A DNA stretch of 64,000 nucleotides from Myxococcus sp. RHSTA-1-4 (GCF_020037125.1 NZ_JAIQDG010000004.1:1-64000); one strand, 5' to 3'. Numbered from the stretch's first letter, positions 10,546-19,465 are shown. Translations and numbers: made by a program. The notes: generated from the letters alone by a model not told the origin.

Positions 10546-13104
10546 GTGGATACCGTGCTGACTCAGACTGGGAATCATCAGGGAGAGGCCTCGCTGAAGG
10601 AGGAGTTCGGCCCCATGGGCCGGGCGCTCGGGGCCCGCTACCTGGACGGAGTGCACTTCTCCTCGGAGACGGAGGAGGAGCTGCGCTCGCTGCACGCCCG
10701 GGGCTTCGTGGTGCACGTGATGCGCACCACCGCCTGGGTGAACTTCCTCTACCTGACGTGGGCCATGGTGCGCCGGGCCCTGCCGCCCGTACGCGCCGTG
10801 GTGAACCTGCGGCCGTGGTTCACCCGCCCCTGGCGGCAGACGAAGCACCGCGGCGACTTCGCGGAGCGCTTCGAGTACGCGAGGCGGAGCGGCGGCAGCG
10901 GGCTCGTCTTCCTGCGCCGCACGGCCCTCCTGGCCCCTTCGGGGAAGGAGACCCTCGAGGACCCCTTCCCCACCCTCGTGGCCATGGCGCGCCAGTCCGA
11001 CCGGCCGGTGTACCTGGTGCCGGAGCTGTTCGTCTGGGAGAAGCGCACCGCGCGCCTCAAGCCCAACTGGGTGGACATCGTGTTCGGAAGCCCCGAGGCC
11101 CCGGGCTTCCTGCACTCGATGCTGGCCTTCTTCCGCAACTACAAGCGCGCGCAGTTCCGGGTGGGCGAGCCCATCGACCTGCGGCGCTTCGTGGAGCAGA
11201 ACCCGCAGGACTCGGACGAGGTGCTGGCGCGCAAGGTGCGCGGCGCGCTCCACGTCCACCTGGCCCGTGAGACGCGCGCGGTGTTCGGCCCGCCCGTGAA
11301 GCCCGCGACGCGGGTCATCGACGAGACGCTGCGCGACCGGCAGCTGCGCAAGGCGCTGGACGAAGTCGCGGCCGCCTCGAACCGGAAGCCGGAGAGCGTG
11401 CTGCGCGAGGCGCGGCGCAACCTGGAGGCCATCGCCGCCCGGCCCAGCCCCACCACGCTGGCCTTCGTGGCGCCCGCGCTGGAGTGGGTGTTCAACCGCA
11501 TCTACGACGGCATGCACATCGACGAGGCGGGCCTGCACCGCGCGCTCAAGGCGGCCGGCCGGGCCCCCATCGTCCTGTGCCCCAGCCACAAGAGCCACGT
11601 GGACTACCTGGTGATGAGCTGGGTGCTGTGGAACCGCGGCTACGCGGTGCCGCTGGTGGCCGCGGGCGCCAACCTCTCCTTCTGGCCGCTGGGCCCCATC
11701 TTCCGCCGCTGCGGCGCCTTCTTCCTGCGCCGCTCGTTCAAGGGCGACAAGATCTACGCGGCGACCTTCAAGGCGTACGTGCGCAAGCTGGTGCACGACG
11801 GCACCCACCAGGAGTTCTTCCCCGAGGGCGGCCGCTCGCGCACGGGCAAGCTGCTGACGCCCAAGCTGGGCATGTTCACCTGGCAGGTGGAGTCCGTGCT
11901 GGAGGGCGCGCGCAACGACCTGCTCTTCGTCCCGGTGGCCATCGACTACGAGAAGGTCGTGGAGTCCGGCAGCTACTCGAAGGAGCTGGCCGGCGGGGAG
12001 AAGAAGCCGGAGGACCTCAAGGCCCTCTTGAGTACCCCCAAGGTGCTAGCGGCCCGTTACGGGCGAATCCACCTGAGCTTCGACGAGCCCATCTCGCTCC
12101 GGGAGTTCATGCAGGCGCGCGGGCTCAACCCCGACGAGCCGGTGACGGATGAGCAGAAGAAGGGCCTGGTGCGCGCGCTGGGCAACCGGGTGATGTACGG
12201 CATCAGCAAGGTGTCCACGGTGACGCCGCACGCGCTGGTCAGCACGGCCCTGCTGGCGCACCGCCGGCGCGGACTGGCGCAGCGGGAGCTGACGGACCGC
12301 ATCGGCATCCTCCGCCGCATCGCCCTGGAGGACGGCGCGCCGCTGTCCGTCGAGCTGCGCAACGCCCCCAGCAACCCGGAGACGATGGGACCCATCCAGG
12401 ATGCCATGCGCACCTTCATCTCCGACGAGATGGTGCGCACGCAGGAGGCGCGCGGCGAGGTCATCTACCAGGTGGAGGACTCGCGCCGGGCGGAGATGTC
12501 CTTCTACAAGAACACGCTGATGAACCTGGTAGCCGCGCGCAGCCTCGTGGCCAACGCGATGCTGGCGAGCGGCGCCCCCGCCCCGTACGACACGGTGAAG
12601 GCGCGCGCGCTGTTCCTGTCGCGCCTCTTCAAGGTGGAGTTCATCTACCGGGTGGGCACCACCTTCGACACCATCTTCGCCGACACGGTGGAGCGGCTGG
12701 TGCGCATGGGCATCCTCATGCACGAGGGCGACACGCTGAAGCTGGCGCCCGAGGGTCATGCTCGCCCGGACCTGGAGTTCCTGGCGGACCTGCTGCGCGA
12801 CTACCTGGAGTCGTACCTGCTGGCGGCCATGACGCTGCACGACGTGGCCTCTGGCGCGGCCGAGGACCGCAAGAGCTTCATCAAGCTGGCGATGGAGACG
12901 GGCCGCGCGGAGTACCACGCGGGCCGCATCACCGCCGCCGAGTCGCTGGCCAAGGTGACGCTGGAGAACGCGGTGGCGTTCCTCCAGGACCAGAAGTTCC
13001 TCACCGAAAAGGACAAGAAGCTCGAGCTGGGCCTGGCCGCCCAGGACGCTGGCGCGCGCACGCAGCTCGCCGACGACATCCGCGAGTACCTCAAGCGGGC
13101 GTGA
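10546..13104 (+). CDS. plsB: Glycerol-3-phosphate 1-O-acyltransferase (PlsB family)
   Basis: This 852-aa protein carries the PlsB/PlsC acyltransferase motif series in its middle third: block I HKSHVDYL (His-x4-Asp catalytic pair), block II GAFFLRRSFKGDKIY, block III FPEGGRSRTGK and block IV PVAIDYEKV. It acylates sn-glycerol-3-phosphate at position 1, the first step of phospholipid synthesis, at the inner membrane. The long N- and C-terminal extensions match the large PlsB rather than the short PlsC. The start is GTG 10546, close to the argS stop; later in-frame ATGs would cut into conserved sequence. Confidence 0.88.
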   Translation: MDTVLTQTGNHQGEASLKEEFGPMGRALGARYLDGVHFSSETEEELRSLHARGFVVHVMRTTAWVNFLYLTWAMVRRALPPVRAVVNLRPWFTRPWRQTKHRGDFAERFEYARRSGGSGLVFLRRTALLAPSGKETLEDPFPTLVAMARQSDRPVYLVPELFVWEKRTARLKPNWVDIVFGSPEAPGFLHSMLAFFRNYKRAQFRVGEPIDLRRFVEQNPQDSDEVLARKVRGALHVHLARETRAVFGPPVKPATRVIDETLRDRQLRKALDEVAAASNRKPESVLREARRNLEAIAARPSPTTLAFVAPALEWVFNRIYDGMHIDEAGLHRALKAAGRAPIVLCPSHKSHVDYLVMSWVLWNRGYAVPLVAAGANLSFWPLGPIFRRCGAFFLRRSFKGDKIYAATFKAYVRKLVHDGTHQEFFPEGGRSRTGKLLTPKLGMFTWQVESVLEGARNDLLFVPVAIDYEKVVESGSYSKELAGGEKKPEDLKALLSTPKVLAARYGRIHLSFDEPISLREFMQARGLNPDEPVTDEQKKGLVRALGNRVMYGISKVSTVTPHALVSTALLAHRRRGLAQRELTDRIGILRRIALEDGAPLSVELRNAPSNPETMGPIQDAMRTFISDEMVRTQEARGEVIYQVEDSRRAEMSFYKNTLMNLVAARSLVANAMLASGAPAPYDTVKARALFLSRLFKVEFIYRVGTTFDTIFADTVERLVRMGILMHEGDTLKLAPEGHARPDLEFLADLLRDYLESYLLAAMTLHDVASGAAEDRKSFIKLAMETGRAEYHAGRITAAESLAKVTLENAVAFLQDQKFLTEKDKKLELGLAAQDAGARTQLADDIREYLKRA

Positions 13105-13118
13105 CGCTCTAAGGTACG

Positions 13119-13146
13119 CGGCGGGCGCGTGTCATCGCGTCCGCCG
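13119..13146. terminator. Hairpin between convergent plsB and the SbsA-like gene
   Basis: An 11-bp stem (13119-13129 with 13136-13146) contains one G-T wobble pair and a 6-nt loop. It lies in the 61-bp gap between two convergent genes. There is no clear T-tract on either side, so it is a candidate bidirectional terminator rather than a certain one. Confidence 0.55.
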
Positions 13147-13165
13147 TGCGCCCCTCCCCCGTGTC

Positions 13166-13786
13166 TCAGGGGCCGCTGGTGGTGCGGAAGGCCACGCGCA
13201 CCTCGGCGGTCAGCGGGTTGCCTTCCAGGTCCAAGAGGCTGTCGCGCAGCACCAGCGTGTAGGACGTGCCCGGCTGGAGCGCGGAGCCCTCCGCCGCCGT
13301 GGCCTCCACGGTGTACGGGACGTCCCCTCGCTCCACGTCCTCTTCCAGCTCCGGCACGGCGGGCGCGGTGAGGGTGAGCGCCACCTCGTCCCGGCCGGCG
13401 AATACCGCGATGCCCGGGCGCAGGGTGCTCGGGTCCATCGTCTCGGAGAAGGTGATGCGCAGCGTGCCGTCCGGCGCCACCGTGCCTCCCGCGACGGGCG
13501 TGGTGGACTCGAAGCCCACGTCCTGCCCGGTGACGAGCTCGAAGGCGTTGAGGCCCAGGTACTGGACGATGCGCCGGCGCGGCAGCAGCACCGGGTCTTC
13601 CGGCGTGGTGCCACGCCACGCGCGGATCTGGTACGCCTGCGCCTCGGTGGGCGCCTCCACCTGGAATGCCGCCGCGTGCGACGTCCCCCCGCCCAGACAG
13701 AGCCCCAGGGCTCCCAGGGCCGTCAGGGGTTGGAAGAACTTCCGCCACGTCCGCCGCGCTGTTCGAGCCAGGATGAAGGACGTCAA
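13166..13786 (-). CDS. Exported protein with an SbsA-type Ig-like (Big_5) domain
   Basis: After a signal-peptide-like segment (LTALGALGLCLGGGTSHA, cleavage near AAAF) the roughly 206-aa protein contains a bacterial Ig-like SbsA domain: PDGTLRITFSETMDPSTL, then LQPGTSYTLVLRDSLLDLEGNPL, the classic 'absolute minimum/sediment' Big_5 pattern. Such domains occur in surface-layer and adhesion proteins. The upstream open frame extends further but overlaps the divergent CPBP gene, so I chose TTG 13786. A TATAAT hexamer lies only 10-15 nt upstream on the same strand (13801-13796), which would make the mRNA nearly leaderless. Start confidence is moderate. Confidence 0.7.
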   Translation of the reverse strand: MTSFILARTARRTWRKFFQPLTALGALGLCLGGGTSHAAAFQVEAPTEAQAYQIRAWRGTTPEDPVLLPRRRIVQYLGLNAFELVTGQDVGFESTTPVAGGTVAPDGTLRITFSETMDPSTLRPGIAVFAGRDEVALTLTAPAVPELEEDVERGDVPYTVEATAAEGSALQPGTSYTLVLRDSLLDLEGNPLTAEVRVAFRTTSGP

Positions 13787-13817
13787 GATGTCGACATTAT
13801 AGGAAGGAGACGAACCG

Positions 13818-14999
13818 GTGGAAGATTCCGCTCCCAGCGACTCACAGCCGCCCGAACCTCCGGAGCCACGGGCTCCGCCGACGAGTCCGCGCGTGCTGGC
13901 CCTGGGCGGAGGGGCGCTCGCGCTGGCGCTCTTCGTCACCGTGGGCGGCTTCGTGCAGTTCATCAACCCGGCCTTCGGCATCTGGTTCACGGAGCTGTTC
14001 GTCTTCCTGGCGCTGGGCTGGGTGCTGCTGCGCTACACCGGGTGGCGGCCCACCGTGTACACGGGGCTGTCGCCGGTGCCCCGCGCGCCCCTCCTCTTCG
14101 GCTTCCTGCTGGGCGTGGCCAACTTCTTCGCGCTGGTGGTGCCCATCCAGTACGCGGCCCAGCTCGTCGCGCCCGAGTGGCTGACGAAGATGTTCGACGG
14201 CTCGCGCCTCTTCGAGGAACAGACCTCCCTGGAGCTGGCCATCATCCTCACGGGCGTGACGGTGGCGGCGCCCCTGTGCGAGGAGTTCTTCTTCCGGGGC
14301 ATCTTCCAGAAGGGCCTGACACCCGCGTCCCCGGCCTCCCCGGCACGAGCGCTGGTGATGTCCGCCGTGGTGTTCAGCGCGTTCCACCTGGACCCGGTGG
14401 GCTTCGCGGCCCGCGTGGAGCTGGGGCTGCTCTTCGGGTGGCTCTTCCTGCGCACCGGCTCGCTGTGGCCGAGCATCGGCGCGCATGCGGCCAACAACCT
14501 CGTGTCCTCCACGCTCTTCCTCGTGGCGAAGGCGCTGGGCCAGGAGGCCACCGACGAGCAGACGGACCCGCGCGCCGTGGCGGCGCTGGCGGGCCTGGGG
14601 TGGGTGGGGCTGATGGGGCTGCTGACCGCCGCGCGCCACTACCCCTTTATCTGGGGAGGAGCCCCCCGGCCCCCGGAGGCGGATGCTCGCGAGTCCGGGC
14701 CGGAGACCTCGCTGACGACGCTCCTGCTGCCCTGGGTGGTGGGCGCCACGGTGGCGCTGGGAGTGCTGGCGGCCGTGGACGCCCGCGGAATCTCCCTCAA
14801 CTTCCACGATGCCAGGCACCCGCTGCCCGTGCTCGAGAAGGACGCGCCCCCTGGACTCCATGCCGAGCGCGAAGCGCTGAACTCGCTCCGAGCCGCCGCG
14901 CGCCGGGGAGACGTGCCGATGGAGGCGTACCACGAGGAGCGGGAGCGGCAGATTCAGGCGCACCGCCGGGCCCTGGGGCTGCCGAAGCAGAAGCCCTGA
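13818..14999 (+). CDS. CPBP (CAAX/Abi-type) intramembrane metalloprotease
   Basis: This 393-aa polytopic membrane protein carries the CPBP motifs: motif 1 CEEFFFRGIFQ (EExxxR, catalytic glutamates), motif 2 FSAFHLDP (FxxxH) and motif 3 GAHAANN (the family's HxxxN). Family members cleave or process membrane-anchored substrates; the bacterial substrate is unknown. The N-terminal region is proline-rich and cytoplasmic-like, and the C-terminal 60 residues are charged (EAYHEERERQIQ). GTG 13818 has an AGGAAGGAG ribosome-binding site just upstream. Transcribed divergently from the SbsA-like gene. Confidence 0.87.
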   Translation: MEDSAPSDSQPPEPPEPRAPPTSPRVLALGGGALALALFVTVGGFVQFINPAFGIWFTELFVFLALGWVLLRYTGWRPTVYTGLSPVPRAPLLFGFLLGVANFFALVVPIQYAAQLVAPEWLTKMFDGSRLFEEQTSLELAIILTGVTVAAPLCEEFFFRGIFQKGLTPASPASPARALVMSAVVFSAFHLDPVGFAARVELGLLFGWLFLRTGSLWPSIGAHAANNLVSSTLFLVAKALGQEATDEQTDPRAVAALAGLGWVGLMGLLTAARHYPFIWGGAPRPPEADARESGPETSLTTLLLPWVVGATVALGVLAAVDARGISLNFHDARHPLPVLEKDAPPGLHAEREALNSLRAAARRGDVPMEAYHEERERQIQAHRRALGLPKQKP

Positions 15000-15025
15000 C
15001 CCGGCGGCGCCCTGCCCGCGCCGCT

Positions 15026-15241
15026 TCAGACGAAGCGGTACGAGCTGACGTGGAACACGGGGCCCACCATGGCGCTGGTGAGCATGTCCCGGTCCACGTG
15101 GCCCTCGGCCTCGATGCGCTGGCCGTCCTTCTTGATCTTCCTGTCGCCGCCGGCGAGCTGGTACGTCGTGCCGTCGTCCCCCTCCAGCACCCAGACGCCC
15201 GTCTCGATGTCGCGGAAGACGACGCGGCCGGTGAGCTTCAC
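15026..15241 (-). CDS. Small protein, DUF5818-like
   Basis: The product is 71 aa, starting GTG at 15241 with a GGAGGAGC ribosome-binding site lying in the 3' end of the upstream subtilase gene; the start overlaps the stop codon (GTGA). The sequence VVFRDIETGVWVLEGDDGTTYQL is a small beta-barrel-like (OB-type) fold seen in short DUF5818-like proteins. There is no signal peptide. Coupling to the membrane subtilase suggests a shared function, but none is known. Confidence 0.65.
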   Translation of the reverse strand: MKLTGRVVFRDIETGVWVLEGDDGTTYQLAGGDRKIKKDGQRIEAEGHVDRDMLTSAMVGPVFHVSSYRFV

Positions 15242-17028
15242 AGCTCCTCCTTCTTGAGCATCGCGCGGGCGATGACGAGGCACACGACGGTGTTGAAGCC
15301 CAGCCAGGGCTTCGCCAGGAAGGTGAAGGGCATCCACGCCAGCGCCGGGGCCCCCGCCCACGCCGAGTAGGCCAGGAAGCCCGCGAAGCCGAGCGCCAGG
15401 CCGCCGGTGGCCGCGCGCAGGCCCCGCCACTTGATGGCCGGCAGCGAGAGCAGCAGCGGGATGAGCGCGCTGTAGAACAGCGGGCTCACCGTCTTCCCGC
15501 GGCCGAAGATGATGCGCTCCCAGTCGGGGATGGGCAGCGAGGCCACCTGTACCACCTCACCCGCCGCGCCTTCCGCGCCACCGAACCAGCTGCGCAGGAA
15601 GAAGGCGCCCACCGTGGACAGCAGCAGCGGCACCAGGAAGGCGGGCTTCAGCAGCACGTTGAGGTAGCCCGGCCGCGCGCGCCCGCGCAGCGTCAGCAGG
15701 ATGAACGCCAGCAGCGCCAGCGCCCAGTACAGCGGCGGCCACTGAGACATGCCACCGCGCGCCGCCGCCAGCGACGCCTCCGCGTTCAGCAGGCCGTGGC
15801 CGTACTGCTCGGTCCACGCCTGGCCGGCCATCTTCTTCGCGCCGGCGTACAGCGCCTTCTCCACCTCGTCCGGCCCCTTGGCTCCGGCCGCATACAGCAT
15901 GGCGGCCACCGCGGCCACGTGCGGGGTGGCCATGCTGGTGCCCTGGTAGGACGCATAGACGGAGCGCGCCGGGTCTCTCGGGTCGATGGTGTTCTGCAGC
16001 ACGCCGCCCTGGTCGCCGCGGCGCTTGTCACCACCCGGCGCGGCGATGTCCAGCTCCTTGCCGTAGGACGAGTACGGAGCCAGCGTGCCGTCCGGCCCCA
16101 CCGCCGACACCGCCACCGCGCCCGGGTAGGCCGCGGGGTACTCCACCCGCGCGCGACCGCCGTTGCCGGCCGCGGCCACCACGGTGACGCCCTTCTTGCG
16201 CGCGTACTCCACCGCGCTGGCCATCACCTGCGAGTACCCGCCACCACCCAGCGACATGTTGATGACGTTGGCGCCCTTGTCGGCCGCGAAGCGGATGGCG
16301 TCCGCGATGTCCGCCGTGGTGCCGCCGCCGAAGTGGTTGAGCACCTTGACCGGCATCAGCGTCGCCTCGAAGGCCACGCCCGCCACGCCCTCCTTGTTGT
16401 TGGTGGCCTGGGCGATGGTGCCCGCCACGTGCGTGCCGTGGCCGTGGTCGTCGTTGGCGTGCTCGTCGTCGTTCACGAAGTCGAAGCCCTTGACGAACTT
16501 CACGCCCTTCAGGTCCGGCACCTGCTTGAACTCGTCGTGGTCCTCGTACGCGATGCCGGTGTCGAGCACCGCCACCACCACGCCCTTGCCCCGGTTGCGC
16601 TCCCAGGCCATGGGCATGTCAATCATCTTCAGGTTCCACTGCTCGGAGTAGCGCGGGTCGTTCGGCGTGTAGCTGGCGCGGACCTCCATCAGCGGCTCGG
16701 CGGCCTCCACCTCGGGGTGCTGGCGGATGCGAGCCAGCACGCCCTCGACGTCGTCCACGCCCACCGCCAGGGTGAGGGCCTCGTCGGCGCTCTCCACGGA
16801 GTTGAGCTCCAGGTCGACGCCCCAGTCCGCCTCCCAGGCGTCGAAGTCCGCCTTGGTGGTGCCGTCCTTGAAGTCGACGACGATGGCGTTCTCCACCACG
16901 TCCATCGGGTCGAGCGCCAGCGCCTCCGCGGGAGGCAGCGCCTCCTGCTCCCGCGAGGGAGGTGTGCACGCGGTCGCCAGCGTCACGGCCAGTACCGCGC
17001 CACCCAGGGTCCTTCGCACCATCCGCAT
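15238..17028 (-). CDS. Membrane-anchored S8 (subtilisin-like) serine protease lipoprotein
   Basis: This 596-aa precursor has an N-terminal lipoprotein-type signal (LAVTLATAC), an inhibitor-I9-like propeptide region (about residues 45-125), and a subtilase domain with the full triad: Asp156 (VLDTGI), His197 (HGTHVAG) and Ser365 (GTSMATPH). The C-terminal 140 residues are unusual: about five hydrophobic segments (for example YWALALLAFILLTL, FLVPLLLSTVGAFFL, LALGFAGFLAYSAW) predict a polytopic anchor. The protease would face the periplasm. ATG 17028 follows a GAGGAG site. It is coupled to the DUF5818-like gene downstream. Confidence 0.88.
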   Translation of the reverse strand: MRMVRRTLGGAVLAVTLATACTPPSREQEALPPAEALALDPMDVVENAIVVDFKDGTTKADFDAWEADWGVDLELNSVESADEALTLAVGVDDVEGVLARIRQHPEVEAAEPLMEVRASYTPNDPRYSEQWNLKMIDMPMAWERNRGKGVVVAVLDTGIAYEDHDEFKQVPDLKGVKFVKGFDFVNDDEHANDDHGHGTHVAGTIAQATNNKEGVAGVAFEATLMPVKVLNHFGGGTTADIADAIRFAADKGANVINMSLGGGGYSQVMASAVEYARKKGVTVVAAAGNGGRARVEYPAAYPGAVAVSAVGPDGTLAPYSSYGKELDIAAPGGDKRRGDQGGVLQNTIDPRDPARSVYASYQGTSMATPHVAAVAAMLYAAGAKGPDEVEKALYAGAKKMAGQAWTEQYGHGLLNAEASLAAARGGMSQWPPLYWALALLAFILLTLRGRARPGYLNVLLKPAFLVPLLLSTVGAFFLRSWFGGAEGAAGEVVQVASLPIPDWERIIFGRGKTVSPLFYSALIPLLLSLPAIKWRGLRAATGGLALGFAGFLAYSAWAGAPALAWMPFTFLAKPWLGFNTVVCLVIARAMLKKEEL

Positions 17029-17189
17029 CGGGCTACTCCTCAGGCACAGGGCACGCTTCAGAAGACCCCTACGAACGAACGGCGGAACGATTGGGTCTGC
17101 ACTCACAGTCTGTATGCCCCCTCTCCCGGCGTGCAAGGGCGAGGGGATGAAGAAACGTGAAGAAGTCCACGGGGTTGCGCGGGCATCGG

Positions 17190-17822
17190 TCATCCGCCGG
17201 AGAGCCGGCGCAGCCAGGCGGCCACGGCCCGTCCGACCTGGGGGAGGTTGCGCTGGAAGGTAGGGCCGGCATCGTCGATGACCTCTAAATCGCCCCCTGC
17301 CTGGGCGACAGCGGCGGACATCCTGGCGCGCGGCAGGCGGGCATCCTCCTCGCCCTGCACCACCAGGAGCGGGCACGCCACCCGGGCCAGTACCTCCGGG
17401 GAGATGTCCGCCGGCGCCACCAGACACAGCCCGCCCACGGAGGGGTACTTCGCCTGGAGCGCCAGGGCCACCTGGGCCCCGCCATGGAACGTGGCCACCG
17501 CCACCGCCGAGGTGCCCGTGTTCTCCATCAGCATGCGCATGGCCGCCTCGGCGTCCTCCAGGAGCGCCAGGTCCCTGCCCCGCTGGCCCTGGCTGGCCCC
17601 CACGCCCCGGTGGTTGAAGCGCAGCGTGGGGAAGCCCGCATTGGCCGCGGCCCACACCAGCTCCGACGCGATGACGTGGTCCATGCCGCCCCCCTCGTCT
17701 GGACGGGGTGGAATGACCAGCAGCGGTGGGACCCGGCTCCCCCGGTGCCAGGTGCCCTCCATCACCTCGCGGCCCACGGGGACCAGCGTGGCGCGCTCCA
17801 GGAACTGACCTTTCTGGACCAT
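17190..17822 (-). CDS. Alpha/beta-hydrolase-fold protein lacking the catalytic nucleophile
   Basis: The 210-aa sequence follows the short COG2945/dienelactone-hydrolase-like layout: GGGMDHVIASELVWAAANAG, then FNHRGVGASQG and the strand VAVAT. The expected GxSxG nucleophile elbow is FHGGA with His113 where serine or cysteine should stand. The acid loop GEED is present, but the expected C-terminal histidine region reads DAGPTFQRN with no histidine. It is therefore probably catalytically dead or works by another mechanism. No signal peptide. Monocistronic between the subtilase and a divergent lipase-like gene. Confidence 0.75.
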   Translation of the reverse strand: MVQKGQFLERATLVPVGREVMEGTWHRGSRVPPLLVIPPRPDEGGGMDHVIASELVWAAANAGFPTLRFNHRGVGASQGQRGRDLALLEDAEAAMRMLMENTGTSAVAVATFHGGAQVALALQAKYPSVGGLCLVAPADISPEVLARVACPLLVVQGEEDARLPRARMSAAVAQAGGDLEVIDDAGPTFQRNLPQVGRAVAAWLRRLSGG

Positions 17823-17988
17823 GCTCCCACCTTAATGCGTCGGGTGTGGGATGGCCTCGGCCCGCTCTTGGGCTACACCCGCCCACACGAAATCGTCCGC
17901 TCCCACGCAACTTCCACCGGCTCCCGGAGACAATGCGGAAACGGCGTTTCTTGTCCTCCCCCGAGCATTGCGCAGGAGCCCCCCCGCC

Positions 17989-18951
17989 ATGAGCCTCATC
18001 GATCGCACCCGGAACCTGTTCCAGAAGGTCGGCACCGGTACCCAGAACACCGCGGCCAGGGTCCAGACGGGGGCGACGCAGGCCGCGAACACGGTGAAGA
18101 CGACCGCGGAGAACGTGGGCCAGAAGCTCAACACGGTGGTGGACGGCTTCGAAAGCAAGTCCACGAAGGCCACCAGCACCGTGGCCGGCGTCTTCACCGC
18201 TCCGAAGGGCGCGAAGGACAAGGTCTACGACGGCAAGCTGGTGGGCGCGGGCGGCCAGACGTTCGAGCCCGGCACACCGCTGAGCCAGATTCCCGCCGTC
18301 ACCCCGCGCAACAACCCGAACGCGACGGCCACGGTCATCTACGTCAACGGCATCTCCACCGACAAGAACGGCCAGTCCGGTGAGCTGCAGTCCATCGCGG
18401 ACCGCACGGGCATGAGGGCCATCGGCATCCACAACGCCACCGAGGGCGTGGTCTCCGACCTCATCCAGTGCGTGAAGGACAAGCTGGGCAAGGGCCACAA
18501 CCCCGCGGTGGACACGCTGGCGGACACCCTCTACTCCGAGCTGAAGGCGGGCCGCTCGGTGCACCTGATGGGCTACAGCCACGGCGGGCTCATCACCTCG
18601 CGGGCACTCAAGGACGTGGCCAACCGGCTGCGCATCGAAGATGGGATGTCCAAGGCCCAGGTCGAGCAGACGATGAGCAGGCTCAACGTGGAGACGTTCG
18701 GCGCCGCCGCCGCCCGGTACCCGGACGGCCCCAACTACGTGCACTACGTCAACGACAAGGACATCGTCCCCACCCTCTTCGGCCTGGGCGGCAGCGGCAA
18801 GAGCCCGCTGGACTTCCTTCGCGACGCGGGCAAGGGCGCCAAGGTGCACTACTTCTCCGAGAAGAACATGTTCAGCGGCGCCCACGCGCTGGCCGACACG
18901 TACATGAAGCACCGGGTCCCCTTCGACGAGGCCCGCGCCGGCCGCTTCTGA
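17989..18951 (+). CDS. Lipase-like alpha/beta hydrolase with an amphipathic N-terminal region
   Basis: The 320-aa protein starts ATG 17989 (RBS CAGGAG). Residues 1-70 are Ala/Thr/Lys-rich and probably amphipathic, as in secreted-effector leaders. The hydrolase core has strand VIYVNGIST, the nucleophile elbow GYSHGG with Ser197, and late Asp (VNDKDIVPTLFG) and His (FSGAHALADTYM) candidates for the triad. The class-3-lipase/DUF676-like order fits an esterase or phospholipase. A 144-aa chaperone-like gene follows 27 bp later, suggesting an exported enzyme with a dedicated partner. The substrate is unknown. Confidence 0.72.
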   Translation: MSLIDRTRNLFQKVGTGTQNTAARVQTGATQAANTVKTTAENVGQKLNTVVDGFESKSTKATSTVAGVFTAPKGAKDKVYDGKLVGAGGQTFEPGTPLSQIPAVTPRNNPNATATVIYVNGISTDKNGQSGELQSIADRTGMRAIGIHNATEGVVSDLIQCVKDKLGKGHNPAVDTLADTLYSELKAGRSVHLMGYSHGGLITSRALKDVANRLRIEDGMSKAQVEQTMSRLNVETFGAAAARYPDGPNYVHYVNDKDIVPTLFGLGGSGKSPLDFLRDAGKGAKVHYFSEKNMFSGAHALADTYMKHRVPFDEARAGRF

Positions 18952-18978
18952 CCCTCGGGACGTGATATCTAGAGTCCC

Positions 18979-19413
18979 ATGAGGATCGACGAGGCGCAGT
19001 GGCTGGTGCAGTCCTTCATGCGGGCCCACGGCGAGAATCTGAGCCCGGGCCTCAACCCCCAGGGCTTCGGCGGCGCCGCGGTGGGTGACGCGCAGATCTA
19101 CTTCGAGTTCGTCCCCAAGACGGGCGAACTGAAGTGCAGCGCGCTCATCTACCGCTTCCGCGATGCCCCCCGTCCCGGCGTGCTCGAGGGCTTCCGCGAC
19201 GAGGAGAAGGCCGGTACGGACACCGGCGGCGGCGCGGTGGACTTCGAGCAGGAGAGCAAGAGCCTCTTCCTCAGCCGCACGTACACGGCCGCCCCGCCGG
19301 ACAAGGCGTCCTTCACGGAAGACATGAACCGGCTGATGGGCGCGAGCCTCGCCTGGGGCGAGGGCGTGTTCGACCGCGTCGCCACGAAGGTGAACGCCGC
19401 CGCGAAGAAGTAG
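18979..19413 (+). CDS. Small protein resembling CesT/Tir-type secretion chaperones
   Basis: The product is 144 aa with no signal peptide. Predicted order is helix (EAQWLVQSFMRAHG), strands (AQIYFEFVPKTGELKCSALIY), an acidic insert (GFRDEEKAGTDTGGG), strands (KSLFLSRTYT) and a long final helix (SFTEDMNRLMGASLAWGEGVF). That is the topology and length of type III-type CesT chaperones, but I see no exact family signature, so this is a fold guess. It sits 27 bp behind the lipase-like gene, in operon, and is followed by a strong terminator hairpin. Confidence 0.55.
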   Translation: MRIDEAQWLVQSFMRAHGENLSPGLNPQGFGGAAVGDAQIYFEFVPKTGELKCSALIYRFRDAPRPGVLEGFRDEEKAGTDTGGGAVDFEQESKSLFLSRTYTAAPPDKASFTEDMNRLMGASLAWGEGVFDRVATKVNAAAKK

Positions 19414-19433
19414 GACTGCGCCACGCCGTGCTT

Positions 19434-19460
19434 CAGGGCCCGGGAGTCTCCCGGGCCCTG
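19434..19460. terminator. Perfect 12-bp hairpin between convergent genes
   Basis: A perfect inverted repeat (19434-19445 and 19449-19460) with a 3-nt loop lies in the 52-bp gap between the chaperone-like gene and rlmI. Position and stability support a bidirectional terminator, although no run of T follows. Confidence 0.65.
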
Positions 19461-19465
19461 GCCCG

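Noticed and set aside
13796-13801. TATAAT on the minus strand as a promoter for the SbsA-like gene
   Set aside because: The -10 match is perfect, but no -35 lies at 16-18 bp, and it falls only 10 nt before the chosen TTG start. Chance is possible; kept as a remark only.
15238-19029. A 1263-residue frame starting upstream of the subtilase gene
   Set aside because: Only the part from ATG 17028 is homologous to S8 proteases; the upstream part crosses the hydrolase gene on the same strand and the lipase-like gene on the other, in frames without domain similarity.
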